Source of the DNA: Stakelama sediminis
Lineage (GTDB): Bacteria; Pseudomonadota; Alphaproteobacteria; Sphingomonadales; Sphingomonadaceae
Reading direction: 5' to 3'
Assembly (NCBI RefSeq): GCF_014199335.1
Contig: NZ_JACIJI010000001.1
Span: forward strand, 744,001 to 808,000
Length of the DNA: 64,000 nt
Under the pieces are notes generated by a model. The model was given only the letters and a program-made list of their open reading frames with translations. It made no database searches and was not told the DNA's origin. Both the position numbers and the translations under genes were made by a program. The first letter of the stretch is position 1; each line of letters opens with the position of its first letter. Shown here in pieces: positions 48,380 through 57,869 of the stretch.

Positions 48380-48727
48380 CGCCCGGCAGGTCAGAAAACC
48401 GTTCCCGCCTTTCGGAGGTACGGCGTGTGTCGATGAGAACAGCGCCGGTGGGAGGCTATTGCCTTCCAATATCGTCTGAAATGCCTATTTTTGGAATAAA
48501 GTTTCAAATGAAACTACGATAAGAAGCATTGTTGCAAATATGTCATATCTGTGACGTTTTTTGCATCACCCTGCTTATCCTCTCTTGCCTCATGTTGCAG
48601 TGCACTATTTGTTGAGGCGGTTGTTCGGTTTTGAGTTCCGACGGCGCCGCATGGGGATGCGCCGCGCCGTTGAGCGACGGGGGGCGCCGGACTGAGAGCC
48701 AGATACCAGTCAGGGAGTTCCAGATTT
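48380..48727 (+). other. 348-bp intergenic region before the TonB-dependent receptor
   Basis: No gene seen. It holds the most AT-rich stretch of this part of the window (about 48,490-48,570). There is a 14-bp palindrome, GTTTCA-AA-TGAAAC, at 48501-48514, and an imperfect GC hairpin before the receptor ATG. The AT-rich part likely contains the receptor's promoter; exact -35/-10 not assignable. Confidence 0.5.
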
Positions 48728-51157
48728 ATGCGCCTTCAGCCGTTGCTGCTCAGCAGCGTTGCCCTCGCCGTCGTCGCGGCAGTTCCCGCCGCAGCACAGA
48801 CCAGTTCAACCACCGCTGCCACCACAAGCGACCAGAATGCCAAGGACGCTGCCGGAACCGACATCATCGTTACCGGAACGCGCGCGCAGGGCCGTACCCG
48901 GCTCGACAGCATATCTCCGGTAGATGTGCTGTCGGCATCCGCCCTCCAAAATCAGGGCACGACCGAAACCGCCGCGGCGCTGGCCAATGTGGCCCCGTCG
49001 ATCGACTTTCCGCGTCCGGCTGTAACCGATGCCACCGACGCGATCCGGCCCGCGACGCTGCGCGGCATGTCGCCTGACCAGACGCTGGTCCTGATCAACG
49101 GCATTCGCGCCCATCCCTCCGCTTTGCTCAACATCAACGGGTCGGTGGGACGCGGCGCGGCGGCGGTCGACCTCAACACGGTTCCGACCGCGGCACTGGA
49201 AAGCATCGAAGTGCTACGCGACGGCGCATCCGCACTCTACGGGTCGGATGCCATCGCCGGCGTGGTCAACCTGCGCCTGAGGCAGGCACGCACCGGTGGC
49301 GGCGCCAGCGTCACCTTCGGCGGCTATGACACACATGTTCCCGCACCGGTGGACCCACGCCATGTCAATGACGGCGGCACCACCACCGCATCATTGTGGC
49401 AGAATATCGCACTGCCCAATGACGGCTATCTGGATGTGACCGGCGAATATATGCGCCGCAATCCGACCAGTCGCGGCGACATCGATCCGCGCGACAAGCC
49501 TTATATCGTACGTTCGCGTTTCGGCGACCCGGACGTGCACCAATATACCGGCTATGCCAATCTGGGCCTGCCGATCGGAACGACCGGCTGGAAAATCGTT
49601 GGCTGGGGCGGCTATCAGTATCGCCGCACGCAATCGGCAGCATTCCCCCGCAACCCCAGCAACACGAACAACGTTCCCGCCATTTATCCCGACGGCTTCC
49701 TGCCGCTTATCCAGACCAAGTCGCGCGACTTCTCGGTTACGGGCGGCCTGAAAGGCGCGATCGGAGCATGGGATACCAGCCTGACCGCATCCTATGGCAA
49801 GAACACGATCGACTATGCGACGATCAACACGCTCAATTCCACCTATGGAGCGAATTCAAAGACCAGCTTTTATGACGGCGCCATGTCCTATGACCAGTTC
49901 GTCACCAATCTGGACTTCTCGCACGATTATACGCTTGGCGCACTCAGCGACCTGACGGTTGCATTCGGCGCGGAATATCGCCGCGAAAGCTATGCGATCT
50001 TCGCTGGCGAACCGGAGTCCTATAATCACGGCCCCTATTCAGACGGCTTTACCGATCCGGACAGTTCGCTGTCGGCGGGTGCGCAAGGGTTCGGCGGGTT
50101 CAGCCCCGACAACGAGGTCAATGCCCATCGCGACAATGTCAGCGGCTATCTGGATCTTGAAGGCAAGTTCTCGACGCTGAGCGTCGGGCTGGCCGGACGA
50201 CTGGAACATTATTCCGATTTCGGCACGACGGCCAACGGCAAACTGTCCGCGCGCTGGGACATCACCCCCAGCTTTGCGCTGCGCGGCGGTGTTCAGACAG
50301 GCTTCCGCGCGCCATCCCTGCAACAGCAATATTTCACCTCGATCGCCTCGATCATCGACAGCGGCAACGTCATCCTGACCGGCACCTTCCCGTCGATCAG
50401 TCCGGTGGCACAGGCGCTCGGCGGCAAGGCGCTGGAGCCTGAAAAGTCGACCAACTATTCGGCTGGTTTCGTCTTCCGGCGTGGTGGCTTCAACATCACC
50501 GTCGACGGCTATTGGATCGATCTTCGTGACGGCCTGGCGCTTTCGGAAAATATCAGTTCCGGTTTCAGCGCGGCTGTCAGCGATCTGCTCGCGCCCTATG
50601 GCGTGGCATCCGCCCGTTTCTTCCTCAACGGCGTGAAAACCCGCACACGCGGTGTCGATGTCGTTGCCAATTACAAGCTCGACACGATGGCGGTCGGCAC
50701 GTTTAATTTCACGCTGGCCGGAAATTACAATGACCTGAAAGTCCTGAGCGTTCCCGAGACGACTTCGACGCTTAATCCGGCACCGACACTGGTAAGCCGC
50801 CAGCGGATCGTGTCGATGGAGGACGGGACCCCGGAAACCAAGGTGACGGGTACCGTCGACTGGTCGTCCGGGCCGGTTGGCCTTACCCTGCGCGGCACAT
50901 ATTACGGAGATGTCAACGAACCGGGCAGCACGGCGGCATCCGACCTGCATACCGGCGACAAGTTCATCACCGATATCGAAGCACGTTTCGATGTGGCGAA
51001 ACAGTTTCACTTCGGTCTGGGCGTCGACAACCTGTTTGACGTCTATCCCGATGCGGCGCCAGCCGGATATGCGGCAGGTGTGGTTGCCTTCCCCTTCTAC
51101 TCCCCGTTCGGCTTCAACGGCCGTCGGCTGTATGTGAAGGCGGGCGTCAACTGGTAA
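48728..51157 (+). CDS. TonB-dependent outer-membrane receptor
   Basis: 809 aa. Signal peptide ends at AVPAAAQ. The TonB box region is DIIVTGTRAQG, then the plug domain (ATLRGMSPDQTLVLINGIR; VEVLRDGASALYGSDAIAG-type segment IEVLRDGASALYGSDAIAG). A beta barrel follows, ending in RLYVKAGVNW with a terminal aromatic. No iron or siderophore gene is adjacent, so the substrate could be a siderophore, carbohydrate or other nutrient. AGGGAG before the ATG. Confidence 0.93.
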   Translation: MRLQPLLLSSVALAVVAAVPAAAQTSSTTAATTSDQNAKDAAGTDIIVTGTRAQGRTRLDSISPVDVLSASALQNQGTTETAAALANVAPSIDFPRPAVTDATDAIRPATLRGMSPDQTLVLINGIRAHPSALLNINGSVGRGAAAVDLNTVPTAALESIEVLRDGASALYGSDAIAGVVNLRLRQARTGGGASVTFGGYDTHVPAPVDPRHVNDGGTTTASLWQNIALPNDGYLDVTGEYMRRNPTSRGDIDPRDKPYIVRSRFGDPDVHQYTGYANLGLPIGTTGWKIVGWGGYQYRRTQSAAFPRNPSNTNNVPAIYPDGFLPLIQTKSRDFSVTGGLKGAIGAWDTSLTASYGKNTIDYATINTLNSTYGANSKTSFYDGAMSYDQFVTNLDFSHDYTLGALSDLTVAFGAEYRRESYAIFAGEPESYNHGPYSDGFTDPDSSLSAGAQGFGGFSPDNEVNAHRDNVSGYLDLEGKFSTLSVGLAGRLEHYSDFGTTANGKLSARWDITPSFALRGGVQTGFRAPSLQQQYFTSIASIIDSGNVILTGTFPSISPVAQALGGKALEPEKSTNYSAGFVFRRGGFNITVDGYWIDLRDGLALSENISSGFSAAVSDLLAPYGVASARFFLNGVKTRTRGVDVVANYKLDTMAVGTFNFTLAGNYNDLKVLSVPETTSTLNPAPTLVSRQRIVSMEDGTPETKVTGTVDWSSGPVGLTLRGTYYGDVNEPGSTAASDLHTGDKFITDIEARFDVAKQFHFGLGVDNLFDVYPDAAPAGYAAGVVAFPFYSPFGFNGRRLYVKAGVNW

Positions 51158-51166
51158 CGATGGAAA

Positions 51167-51196
51167 GGGGCAGGGTCATCACGGCCCTGCCTCCTT
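51167..51196. terminator. Hairpin between convergent genes
   Basis: GGCAGGG (51169-51175) and CCCTGCC (51185-51191) around a 9-nt loop. Weak T tract; could act in both directions. Confidence 0.45.
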
Positions 51197-51230
51197 CAAC
51201 CCAGGATCAGAACCTAGAAGCGGTTTCCGA

Positions 51231-52634
51231 TCAATCGCTGACGAACGCAAAAGGCGACAGGCCGCGTTCGCGGTCGTTGATGAGAAGCGCGCGCGCGGCC
51301 GGGGGTGCGGAACGTTGCGGGCAATCCTCGCGCAGACAGGCACGGCACCCCAGGCCCACCTGGGTCGCTTCCCCCTTCAGATCGATGCCGCGCGCAGCGG
51401 TCAGCGGCGCGGCCAGCGATGCCTCCACCCCCAGCCCGACCGCAAATTCCGCACGAATATCGCCCTGCCGCCTACCCGGCGGCTGTACCGTGCGCGCCAG
51501 CGTGAACCAGCGCTGTCCCGGCGCGCCCGACCCGGCATCGAGTTCAACCATCTGGCGGATCAGCGTACCGGGCCGGTCGAATGCGTGATGCAGCGCCCAT
51601 AGCGGGCAACGCCCCGGTGCCTCGACCAGCGCCGCACCACTGGCGCCCGCATAGCGTTTGGAAACCTGCCCGGCGCGGTCGATACGGATCATGAAGAAAG
51701 GCAGGCCCCTTGCTCCGACCCGTTGCAGTGTGGTCAGCCGGTGCGCAATCTGTTCAAACCCTGCGCCGAAGCGGCGTTGCAGCAGTTCGACATCATAGCC
51801 CGTCGATTCGCACGCACGCAGAAATCGCGCATAGGGCATCATCAGCGCGGCGGCGAAATAGCTGGTCAGGTGGCGGCGATAGAGCCGCTCGGACGGGCGC
51901 TCCTCAAACCCGCCCGCACGCACCAGCGCCTCGATCGCGTCGCGCGCCTCGATCTGGGCAAGCTGGAACGCTGCGGCGAAGGTCCGCGATGCCGGATCGA
52001 GCAGTTCCGAAAGCTGCAACTGGCGCGCGTGCAGGTCGAGCCGTCGCAGCGTTCCCGGCAGCACATCGAACGGCAGGATACGGATGGCAAGCTGGTGCCG
52101 CACGCGCAGCCGTTCGGCGATTGCGCCATACAGGTCTCCCGCCCCCATCCGCAATTCGTCGGCAATTTCCTCCGCCATCCGGTCGAGATCGGCGAAATGA
52201 TTGCGCCAGCGTTCGATTTCCCGCCGCACCGGCGCCACCGGATCATGCGTCCCCGCGGCCACGGGAGCCACCCCCTGTCCGATCCGGTCATAGGCGCGGG
52301 CGAACGCTTCCGCCGCCCCCGGTGCGCCCGCCAGCCATTCCTCCATCTCTGCCCGGTCGATCTCCAGATCGGCAAATATCGGATCGGCCAGCCGACGACG
52401 AAGGGCATCGGCACCCCCGCCGGGTTCGCTCGCCGAAAGCTGACGCGGATCGAAATCGAACCGTTCCGACAACCGCAGCAACAAGGTGGCGGACAGCGGA
52501 CGCTGATTACGCTCGATCAGGTTGAGATAGCTGGCGCTGATATCGAGCAATTCCGCCATCGCCGCCTGAGTTAGCCCCGACGCCCGACGCAGACGTCGCA
52601 CGGCATGCCCGGCGAACAGTTTTGAATCGGCCAT
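51231..52634 (-). CDS. ScfR/RamB-type transcriptional regulator (XRE + ScfR domain)
   Basis: 467 aa. An N-terminal XRE helix-turn-helix (RRLRRASGLTQAAMAEL; SASYLNLIERNQRPLS) is followed by a long alpha-rich region with the ImmA/IrrE-like remnant SYFAAALMMPYARFL and the C-terminal Cys cluster CRACLREDC. This is the short-chain-fatty-acyl regulator family, including RamB, which controls the glyoxylate shunt in Corynebacterium. It lies divergently next to isocitrate lyase, its likely target. The Cys-x2-Cys-x4-Cys cluster may bind metal or Fe-S. Confidence 0.85.
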   Translation of the reverse strand: MADSKLFAGHAVRRLRRASGLTQAAMAELLDISASYLNLIERNQRPLSATLLLRLSERFDFDPRQLSASEPGGGADALRRRLADPIFADLEIDRAEMEEWLAGAPGAAEAFARAYDRIGQGVAPVAAGTHDPVAPVRREIERWRNHFADLDRMAEEIADELRMGAGDLYGAIAERLRVRHQLAIRILPFDVLPGTLRRLDLHARQLQLSELLDPASRTFAAAFQLAQIEARDAIEALVRAGGFEERPSERLYRRHLTSYFAAALMMPYARFLRACESTGYDVELLQRRFGAGFEQIAHRLTTLQRVGARGLPFFMIRIDRAGQVSKRYAGASGAALVEAPGRCPLWALHHAFDRPGTLIRQMVELDAGSGAPGQRWFTLARTVQPPGRRQGDIRAEFAVGLGVEASLAAPLTAARGIDLKGEATQVGLGCRACLREDCPQRSAPPAARALLINDRERGLSPFAFVSD

Positions 52635-52674
52635 ATGCTCCGCCCTCGCTCTGGAAGCTCTATGCTGCCAGCTC

Positions 52675-52689
52675 TTACAAAGATTGTAA
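52675..52689. promoter_or_regulatory. Palindrome between regulator and aceA
   Basis: TTACAA-AGA-TTGTAA, perfect arms, 41 bp before the regulator start. Related TTTACA and TTTGTAAAG half-sites occur at about 52,701-52,707 and 52,819-52,827, so the regulator may bind several sites across this 202-bp region. Confidence 0.55.
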
Positions 52690-52836
52690 ATATTTTACTA
52701 CTTTACATATATTCTTGACTCGATCCGCACGGCACGACCGTAAATTCAGAACGAATTTCTTTTATATCCCGCAAATATTCGACATTTCAAAGCGTGAGGC
52801 CGCCACAGGTCACCACGGTTTGTAAAGGAAATCACA

Positions 52837-54120
52837 ATGGCTACGACCTTTGAGGAATTGATCCCCGCCCCGCAAGGCAGGTTCGACGGTATCAAGCGCC
52901 CCTATAGCGCCGAGGATGTGGCAAAGCTGCGCGGATCGGTTGCGGTCGAACACACGCTGGCGCGCAAGGGCGCGAACAAGCTGTGGGAGTTGTTGCAGTC
53001 GGAAGACTATATCAACGCGCTGGGTGCGCTTTCCGGCAACCAGGCGATGCAGATGGTGCGCGCCGGGCTGAAGGCGATCTATCTGTCCGGCTGGCAGGTC
53101 GCGGCCGACGCCAATACGGCGGGACAGATGTATCCCGACCAGTCGCTGTACCCCGCCAATGCCGGGCCGGAACTGGCGCGCAGGATCAACGCGACGCTGC
53201 AACGCGCCGACCAGATCGAACATTCGGAAGGCGGCGCCACGCGCGACTGGTTCGCACCCATCGTCGCCGATGCCGAAGCCGGGTTCGGCGGCCCGCTCAA
53301 CTGCTATGAAATCATGAAGTCGTATATCGCCGCGGGTGCCGCGGGCGTGCATTATGAGGATCAGCTGGCGGCGGAAAAGAAGTGCGGCCATCTGGGCGGT
53401 AAGGTGCTGATCCCCACCCAGGCGCATATCCGCAATCTCGATGCCGCGCGACTGGCCGCCGATGTCAGCGGTGTGCCGACGATCATCTGCGCACGCACCG
53501 ATGCGGAATCGGCAAAGCTGATCACCAGCGACGTAGACGAACGCGATCACGAATTCCTGACCGGCGAGCGTACGCCCGAAGGCTTTTTCCGCCTGAAGGA
53601 AGGCACCGGCGTCGACCATTGCATCAAACGCGGTCTGTCCTTTGCCGAACATGCCGACCTGCTGTGGTGGGAAACGTCGAAGCCGAACCTGAACGATGCG
53701 CGCCGTTTTGCCGAAGCGATCAGGAAGGAATTCCCGAACAAGATGCTGGCCTATAACTGCTCGCCCAGTTTCAACTGGGAAGCCAATCTGGACAAGGACG
53801 ACATCGCCAGATTCCAGCGCGAAATCGGGGCGATGGGGTACAAGTTCCAGTTCGTGACGCTCGCCGGGTTCCACCAGCTCAATTACGGCATGTTCGAGCT
53901 GGCACGCGGCTACAGGGATCGTGGCATGGCCGCCTATTCGGAATTGCAACAGGCCGAATTCGCTGCCGAGCAGAACGGCTACACCGCCACGCGGCACCAG
54001 CGCGAAGTGGGAACCGGCTATTTCGACAGGGTCGCGACCACGCTGGCCGGGGGTGCCAGTTCGACCACTGCGCTCGCTGAATCCACCGAAACCGCACAGT
54101 TCAAGAAGGAAGCTGCCTGA
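52837..54120 (+). CDS. aceA: Isocitrate lyase
   Basis: 427 aa. It cleaves isocitrate to succinate and glyoxylate, the entry to the glyoxylate shunt for growth on acetate or fatty acids. The ICL signature KKCGH places the catalytic cysteine at residue 183; [19 protein letters not shown] and [11 protein letters not shown] (metal-binding Asp) support it, and [14 protein letters not shown] contains the substrate loop. AAAGGAA before the ATG. Malate synthase is not in the window. Confidence 0.98.
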   Translation: MATTFEELIPAPQGRFDGIKRPYSAEDVAKLRGSVAVEHTLARKGANKLWELLQSEDYINALGALSGNQAMQMVRAGLKAIYLSGWQVAADANTAGQMYPDQSLYPANAGPELARRINATLQRADQIEHSEGGATRDWFAPIVADAEAGFGGPLNCYEIMKSYIAAGAAGVHYEDQLAAEKKCGHLGGKVLIPTQAHIRNLDAARLAADVSGVPTIICARTDAESAKLITSDVDERDHEFLTGERTPEGFFRLKEGTGVDHCIKRGLSFAEHADLLWWETSKPNLNDARRFAEAIRKEFPNKMLAYNCSPSFNWEANLDKDDIARFQREIGAMGYKFQFVTLAGFHQLNYGMFELARGYRDRGMAAYSELQQAEFAAEQNGYTATRHQREVGTGYFDRVATTLAGGASSTTALAESTETAQFKKEAA

Positions 54121-54149
54121 GCGCAGCGCCCTGACCAAGGAGATTGACC

Positions 54150-54341
54150 ATGCAACTCGCAACCGAAACCGAAACCCCGCTCCGTCCGCAAGGACAGCCC
54201 GGCCGCGCCCGCGCCCTTTTGTCTACTGCCGATTTTCACTTGCTGCGCACCGCGCTTGGCGCTTATGCGAAGCAGATTGAGGACGAACACGAACTTGCGC
54301 GGATCAAGGCGCTGTACCACCGTCTGGGCGCCTATAGCTGA
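54150..54341 (+). CDS. Small conserved-looking protein downstream of aceA
   Basis: 63 aa from the ATG at 54150, 7 bp after AAGGAG. Basic/polar with two probable helices: ALLSTADFHLLRTALGAYAK and EDEHELARIKALYHRLG. No TM segment or cysteine. Shares the aceA transcript and sits before its terminator. Function unknown; no family recognised. Confidence 0.7.
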   Translation: MQLATETETPLRPQGQPGRARALLSTADFHLLRTALGAYAKQIEDEHELARIKALYHRLGAYS

Positions 54342-54368
54342 TTATCTGTTTTCCTGGGGAGGAAAAGG

Positions 54369-54408
54369 TACCCGCCGGAAGCAACGCTTTCGGCGGGTAT
54401 TTCTTTCT
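54369..54408 (+). terminator. Intrinsic terminator of the aceA operon
   Basis: TACCCGCCGGAAG pairs with CTTTCGGCGGGTA around CAACG, followed by TTTCTTTCT. Confidence 0.9.
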
Positions 54409-54423
54409 GTCCGTGGGAAACCA

Positions 54424-55209
54424 CTATTTGCCGGTAAAGACCGCGTCACGCTTTTCAATGAACGCCGCGACGCCTTCACGACAATCGGCGCTCTGACCCG
54501 CGCGGCGCTGGTCCGCTGCCTCGATCGCCAGCACCTCTTCCAGCGAAGAAGTCAGTGCCGCCGCGACCGATTTGCGGATCATGCCATAGGCCAGTGTCGG
54601 CCCGGCCGCGAGGCGCACTGCCAGCGCGCGCGCTTCCTTTTCGACATGATTGTCGGCAACCACCCGATAGATCAGGCCATATTCCTCCGCCCGGTCGGCA
54701 TAGATGCGCTCACCCAGCATCGCGGCCTCCAGTGTACGGGTGCGGCCCATTGCCTGCGCGAAAAGCCAGGTAGCGCCCGCATCGGGCACCAGTCCGATAT
54801 TAACGAAGGCTAGCAGGAAATAAGCCGACTTCGCCGCGATGGTGAAATCGGCATGAAGCGCCAGAGAGGCCCCTGCCCCCGCCGCCAGACCGCTGACCGC
54901 GCTTACCACCGGCATGTCGAGCGCCGCCAGCTTCGCAATCGTCGGATTATAATCGCGGGTCAGCGACTCGCCCAGATCGCTTCCGCCGCCCGAAGCTGCC
55001 GCCGCTTGCAGGTCCGCCCCCGAACAGAAAGCGCGATCGTCTCCGTTCAGCAGCAACGCCCGCGCTCCTCCCGCCGTCGCTTCGTCGAGCGCGTCACGAA
55101 TTTCCGCCAGCATATCGGCGGTAATCGCGTTGAGACGCTCCGGACGGTTCAGGGTAATGGTGGCGACATCTTCGCTCAGGTCGAACAGAATGGTCTGATA
55201 ATCGGCCAT
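54424..55209 (-). CDS. Enoyl-CoA hydratase/isomerase family protein
   Basis: 261 aa from the ATG at 55209 (GGGAGAG upstream). The crotonase fold: TLNRPERLNAITADML, FCSGADLQAA, VSAVSGLAAGAGASLALHAD (oxyanion), LVPDAGATWL. A PaaG/FadB-like enoyl-CoA hydratase or 2-cyclohexenyl relative; substrate unknown. Cotranscribed with DUF423 (29 bp apart). Confidence 0.9.
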   Translation of the reverse strand: MADYQTILFDLSEDVATITLNRPERLNAITADMLAEIRDALDEATAGGARALLLNGDDRAFCSGADLQAAAASGGGSDLGESLTRDYNPTIAKLAALDMPVVSAVSGLAAGAGASLALHADFTIAAKSAYFLLAFVNIGLVPDAGATWLFAQAMGRTRTLEAAMLGERIYADRAEEYGLIYRVVADNHVEKEARALAVRLAAGPTLAYGMIRKSVAAALTSSLEEVLAIEAADQRRAGQSADCREGVAAFIEKRDAVFTGK

Positions 55210-55238
55210 AGATACTCTCCCGGTTTCCGAATGCGCGG

Positions 55239-55574
55239 TCAGCCCGCGCGCATTCCGATCCATGCCAGCCACAACCAGCCTGCGATCAGCGCGGTTCCGC
55301 CGATCGGCGTGATCGCACCCAGCCAGCGCGGCAGGCCGAGCGCCATCAGGTACAGCGTCCCGGCAAAGATCATGCCGCCGACAAGGAACAGGATCGCAGG
55401 CCCTTTTGCGTCGAAACGCAGCGCGACCAGTGCGGCAATGGCGTGGATCAGTTGATAATGACCGCCGGTCTTCAGCCATTCCTGCGCTTCGCCGCCGGCA
55501 CCATGCGCGCCGAACGCGCCCGCCGCCACCGCCAGCGCGCCGGACAGCGCCGCCAGCATCATGATCCAGTTCAT
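55239..55574 (-). CDS. DUF423 family membrane protein
   Basis: 111 aa from the ATG at 55574, preceded by GAGGAGG. Four hydrophobic segments; AAGAFGAHG near the N terminus and WLKTGGHYQLIHAIAAL are the DUF423 (YwdK) signatures. Function unknown; found beside many unrelated genes. Confidence 0.9.
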   Translation of the reverse strand: MNWIMMLAALSGALAVAAGAFGAHGAGGEAQEWLKTGGHYQLIHAIAALVALRFDAKGPAILFLVGGMIFAGTLYLMALGLPRWLGAITPIGGTALIAGWLWLAWIGMRAG

Positions 55575-55606
55575 CGCATCCTCCTCTCGCGCCGCGCCAC
55601 GTCCGT

Positions 55607-57385
55607 CTACCCGCAATCCCCCTGCGCATCGCGTGCACTGCGCAAATGGCTAAGCCCCTCGGGCACGCTGTCGCGCCCGGCATAGATATCGCCTGACGAT
55701 TTTTGCGCCTTCAACCGGTTGGTGTCGAATTCGCGATAGTCCTGCTCGGTCTGGTTGATTTCGCCCTCATCCACGCCGACACATTGCATCGCGGCACGCG
55801 CCATCGAAATCGCGGACTCATAAACTTCGCGGAACATGCCCTCGACCGGGGCGTCGTTCATACGCATCATGGAGCGGCGGTCATAGGCGCGGACGAAAAT
55901 CGCAGCATCGGGAAAGCTGTGGTTGACGCTTTCCAGAAATTCGCGGTCCATATCGTCGCCATCCTGACAGAACAGGATGAGCTGCGCATCGCCCGACCCC
56001 GCCTGTCGCAACATATCCAGCCGCCTGCCATTGCCATAGTAAACCGTCATGCCGAAGGTTCTGGCAGTTTCGATCATTTCAGGATCGGTATCGATCAGCG
56101 TCACCGAAATACCCTGCACCATTAGCATCTGGGCAACCGTCTGACCGAAGCGGCCATAGCCGACGACGACCGCGTTGGCGCCGTCTTCCTTGGGCGGTTG
56201 CAGGCCATCGACCTGCGGCTTTTTCTCGCTGCGAATTCGCCGCGTCAGCTTCATCAGAAACGGCGTGGTCGCCATCGACAGGGTAACGACCGCGCCGAAA
56301 ATACTGCTTGCGACCGGATCGATCAGATAGGCATGCTGCGCCTGCGCGAACAGGACGAAGCCGAACTCACCGCCCTGACTGAGCAGCAGACCCAGAGCCA
56401 GCGCCTGTTGCCATTTCATGCGGAAGACCAGGCCGATCAGCGTAATCACAATGGCCTTAGTGACGATCAGCGCCGCTGCCATGCCCAGCACGAACAGCGG
56501 CCGGTCGATAATCGCATGGATGTTGAGCATCATGCCGATCGACAGGAAGAACAGGCCGAGCAGGATCGAACGGAACGGCTCGACATCGGCTTCCAGTTCA
56601 TGCCGATACGGGCTGTCGGCCAGCATCACGCCTGCGATAAACGCTCCGAGTGCGGTGGACAGGCCCAGCGCATCCATAATCGCCGCCGCAGCGATGACGG
56701 TGAACAATCCGGCGAAAACGAACATCTCCCGCTCGCCCCATTTACCGATCAGCGCGAAGAGCGGTCGCAACAGGAAACGACCGGCCAGCACCAGACCGCC
56801 GACGGCCAGAACGGTGTAGAGCGCGAGCAGCCACCCCGGGGGGCCCGCCGAATCGGCAGGATTGCGCGACAGGATCGCGACGATGGTAATCAACGGAACG
56901 ATCGACAGATCCTGAAACAGCAGGATCGAAAAAGCACGCTCGCCAAAGGGCGTGCGCAATCGCCCCGCCGATTGCAGCATCGGCAACACCTGCGCTGTCG
57001 AGGACAGACCCAGCGGCAACCCCAGCGCAATCGCCGCGCCAAGGCTGAATCCCGTTGCCCAGATCACCACCGTCAACGCGATTCCGCACAGCGCGACCTG
57101 TAACAGGCCCAGCCCGAAAATATCGCGCTTCATCCGCCATAATCGCGTCGGACTCAGTTCCAGCCCAACGAGGAACAGCAGCAGGGTGATGCCCAGTTCG
57201 GCAATGCCCATTTTCGATTCGGCACCACCGACGAGATTGAGCGCCTCCGGTCCGACCAGGACGCCCGCAACCAGATAGCCGAGTACGGCACCCAGACCGA
57301 AACGGCGGAAGAACAATACGAAAAACAGTGCGAAGCCGAGCAGGGGTGCCGCTTCGCGCACCAGCGATACGCCGCCGCTTTCCAT
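55607..57385 (-). CDS. CPA2 cation:proton antiporter with TrkA-N domain (KefB/C-like)
   Basis: 592 aa. About 12 transmembrane helices (VSLVREAAPLLGFALFFV to FLMKLTRRIRS), family motif LFLVGLELSPTRLW, then a cytosolic Rossmann TrkA-N domain (AVVVGYGRFGQTVAQML) for NAD(H) binding. It exchanges K+ or Na+ for protons; KefB/C are glutathione-gated K+ efflux systems. No KefF/KefG partner is adjacent. Start overlaps the IscU-like gene stop by 1 bp. Confidence 0.92.
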   Translation of the reverse strand: MESGGVSLVREAAPLLGFALFFVLFFRRFGLGAVLGYLVAGVLVGPEALNLVGGAESKMGIAELGITLLLFLVGLELSPTRLWRMKRDIFGLGLLQVALCGIALTVVIWATGFSLGAAIALGLPLGLSSTAQVLPMLQSAGRLRTPFGERAFSILLFQDLSIVPLITIVAILSRNPADSAGPPGWLLALYTVLAVGGLVLAGRFLLRPLFALIGKWGEREMFVFAGLFTVIAAAAIMDALGLSTALGAFIAGVMLADSPYRHELEADVEPFRSILLGLFFLSIGMMLNIHAIIDRPLFVLGMAAALIVTKAIVITLIGLVFRMKWQQALALGLLLSQGGEFGFVLFAQAQHAYLIDPVASSIFGAVVTLSMATTPFLMKLTRRIRSEKKPQVDGLQPPKEDGANAVVVGYGRFGQTVAQMLMVQGISVTLIDTDPEMIETARTFGMTVYYGNGRRLDMLRQAGSGDAQLILFCQDGDDMDREFLESVNHSFPDAAIFVRAYDRRSMMRMNDAPVEGMFREVYESAISMARAAMQCVGVDEGEINQTEQDYREFDTNRLKAQKSSGDIYAGRDSVPEGLSHLRSARDAQGDCG

Positions 57386-57822
57386 CAGTCGGCGATGGCG
57401 CGGGTGCGCGCGTCCTGTGCCGCCTCGGCAGCGGCCTCAAAGGCAAGCCGGATCGAGGGGTGGCGCGCGGTGTGCGGCAAGGCAGGCGTGAAAATTGCCA
57501 GCCCCGGCCAGTCCGGCGGCCCGTCGCCGCCCGCCAGCCAGTCGGTCAGCGCATCGCGCGCCGCCGCCAGTTCCTCCGGTGTACGCCCAAGTGCGTTGGC
57601 GGCGAACAGCGAAGAGGATGCCTGCCCCAGCGCACAGGCGCGCACCAGCATCCCTATCTCGCTTACCGTTCCATCCGGCCCGAGGTTCACGTCCACCGTA
57701 ACCCGACTGCCGCAAATGGGGGAGCGTTTCTCGACACTCGCCATCGGCGCTTCCAGCCGTTGCTGATGCGGAATATTCGCGGCAAGCCGCAGGATTTCGG
57801 TATTGTAAAGTGGCGCGTTCAC
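57385..57822 (-). CDS. IscU/NifU-like Fe-S scaffold protein, third Cys missing
   Basis: 145 aa. SPICGSRVTVDV (Cys37) and VRACALGQASSSLFAANALGR (Cys63; split: VRACALGQASSS) match two of the three Fe-S ligands of IscU/SufU scaffolds. The third region reads RHPSIRLAFEA, with Ser123 where a Cys is expected. No isc or suf genes nearby. It may be a diverged scaffold or sulfur-transfer variant. Coupled to the antiporter gene by 1-bp overlap. Confidence 0.82.
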   Translation of the reverse strand: MNAPLYNTEILRLAANIPHQQRLEAPMASVEKRSPICGSRVTVDVNLGPDGTVSEIGMLVRACALGQASSSLFAANALGRTPEELAAARDALTDWLAGGDGPPDWPGLAIFTPALPHTARHPSIRLAFEAAAEAAQDARTRAIAD

Positions 57823-57869
57823 TTTCGCTACTTAGGCCCCCCGACGCCAAGTTGCGAGGGGCCATGCGC

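Noticed and set aside
48640..48700. Riboswitch before the TonB-dependent receptor
   Set aside because: The GC-rich hairpin does not show a B12-box or other conserved riboswitch core by eye; not enough to call.
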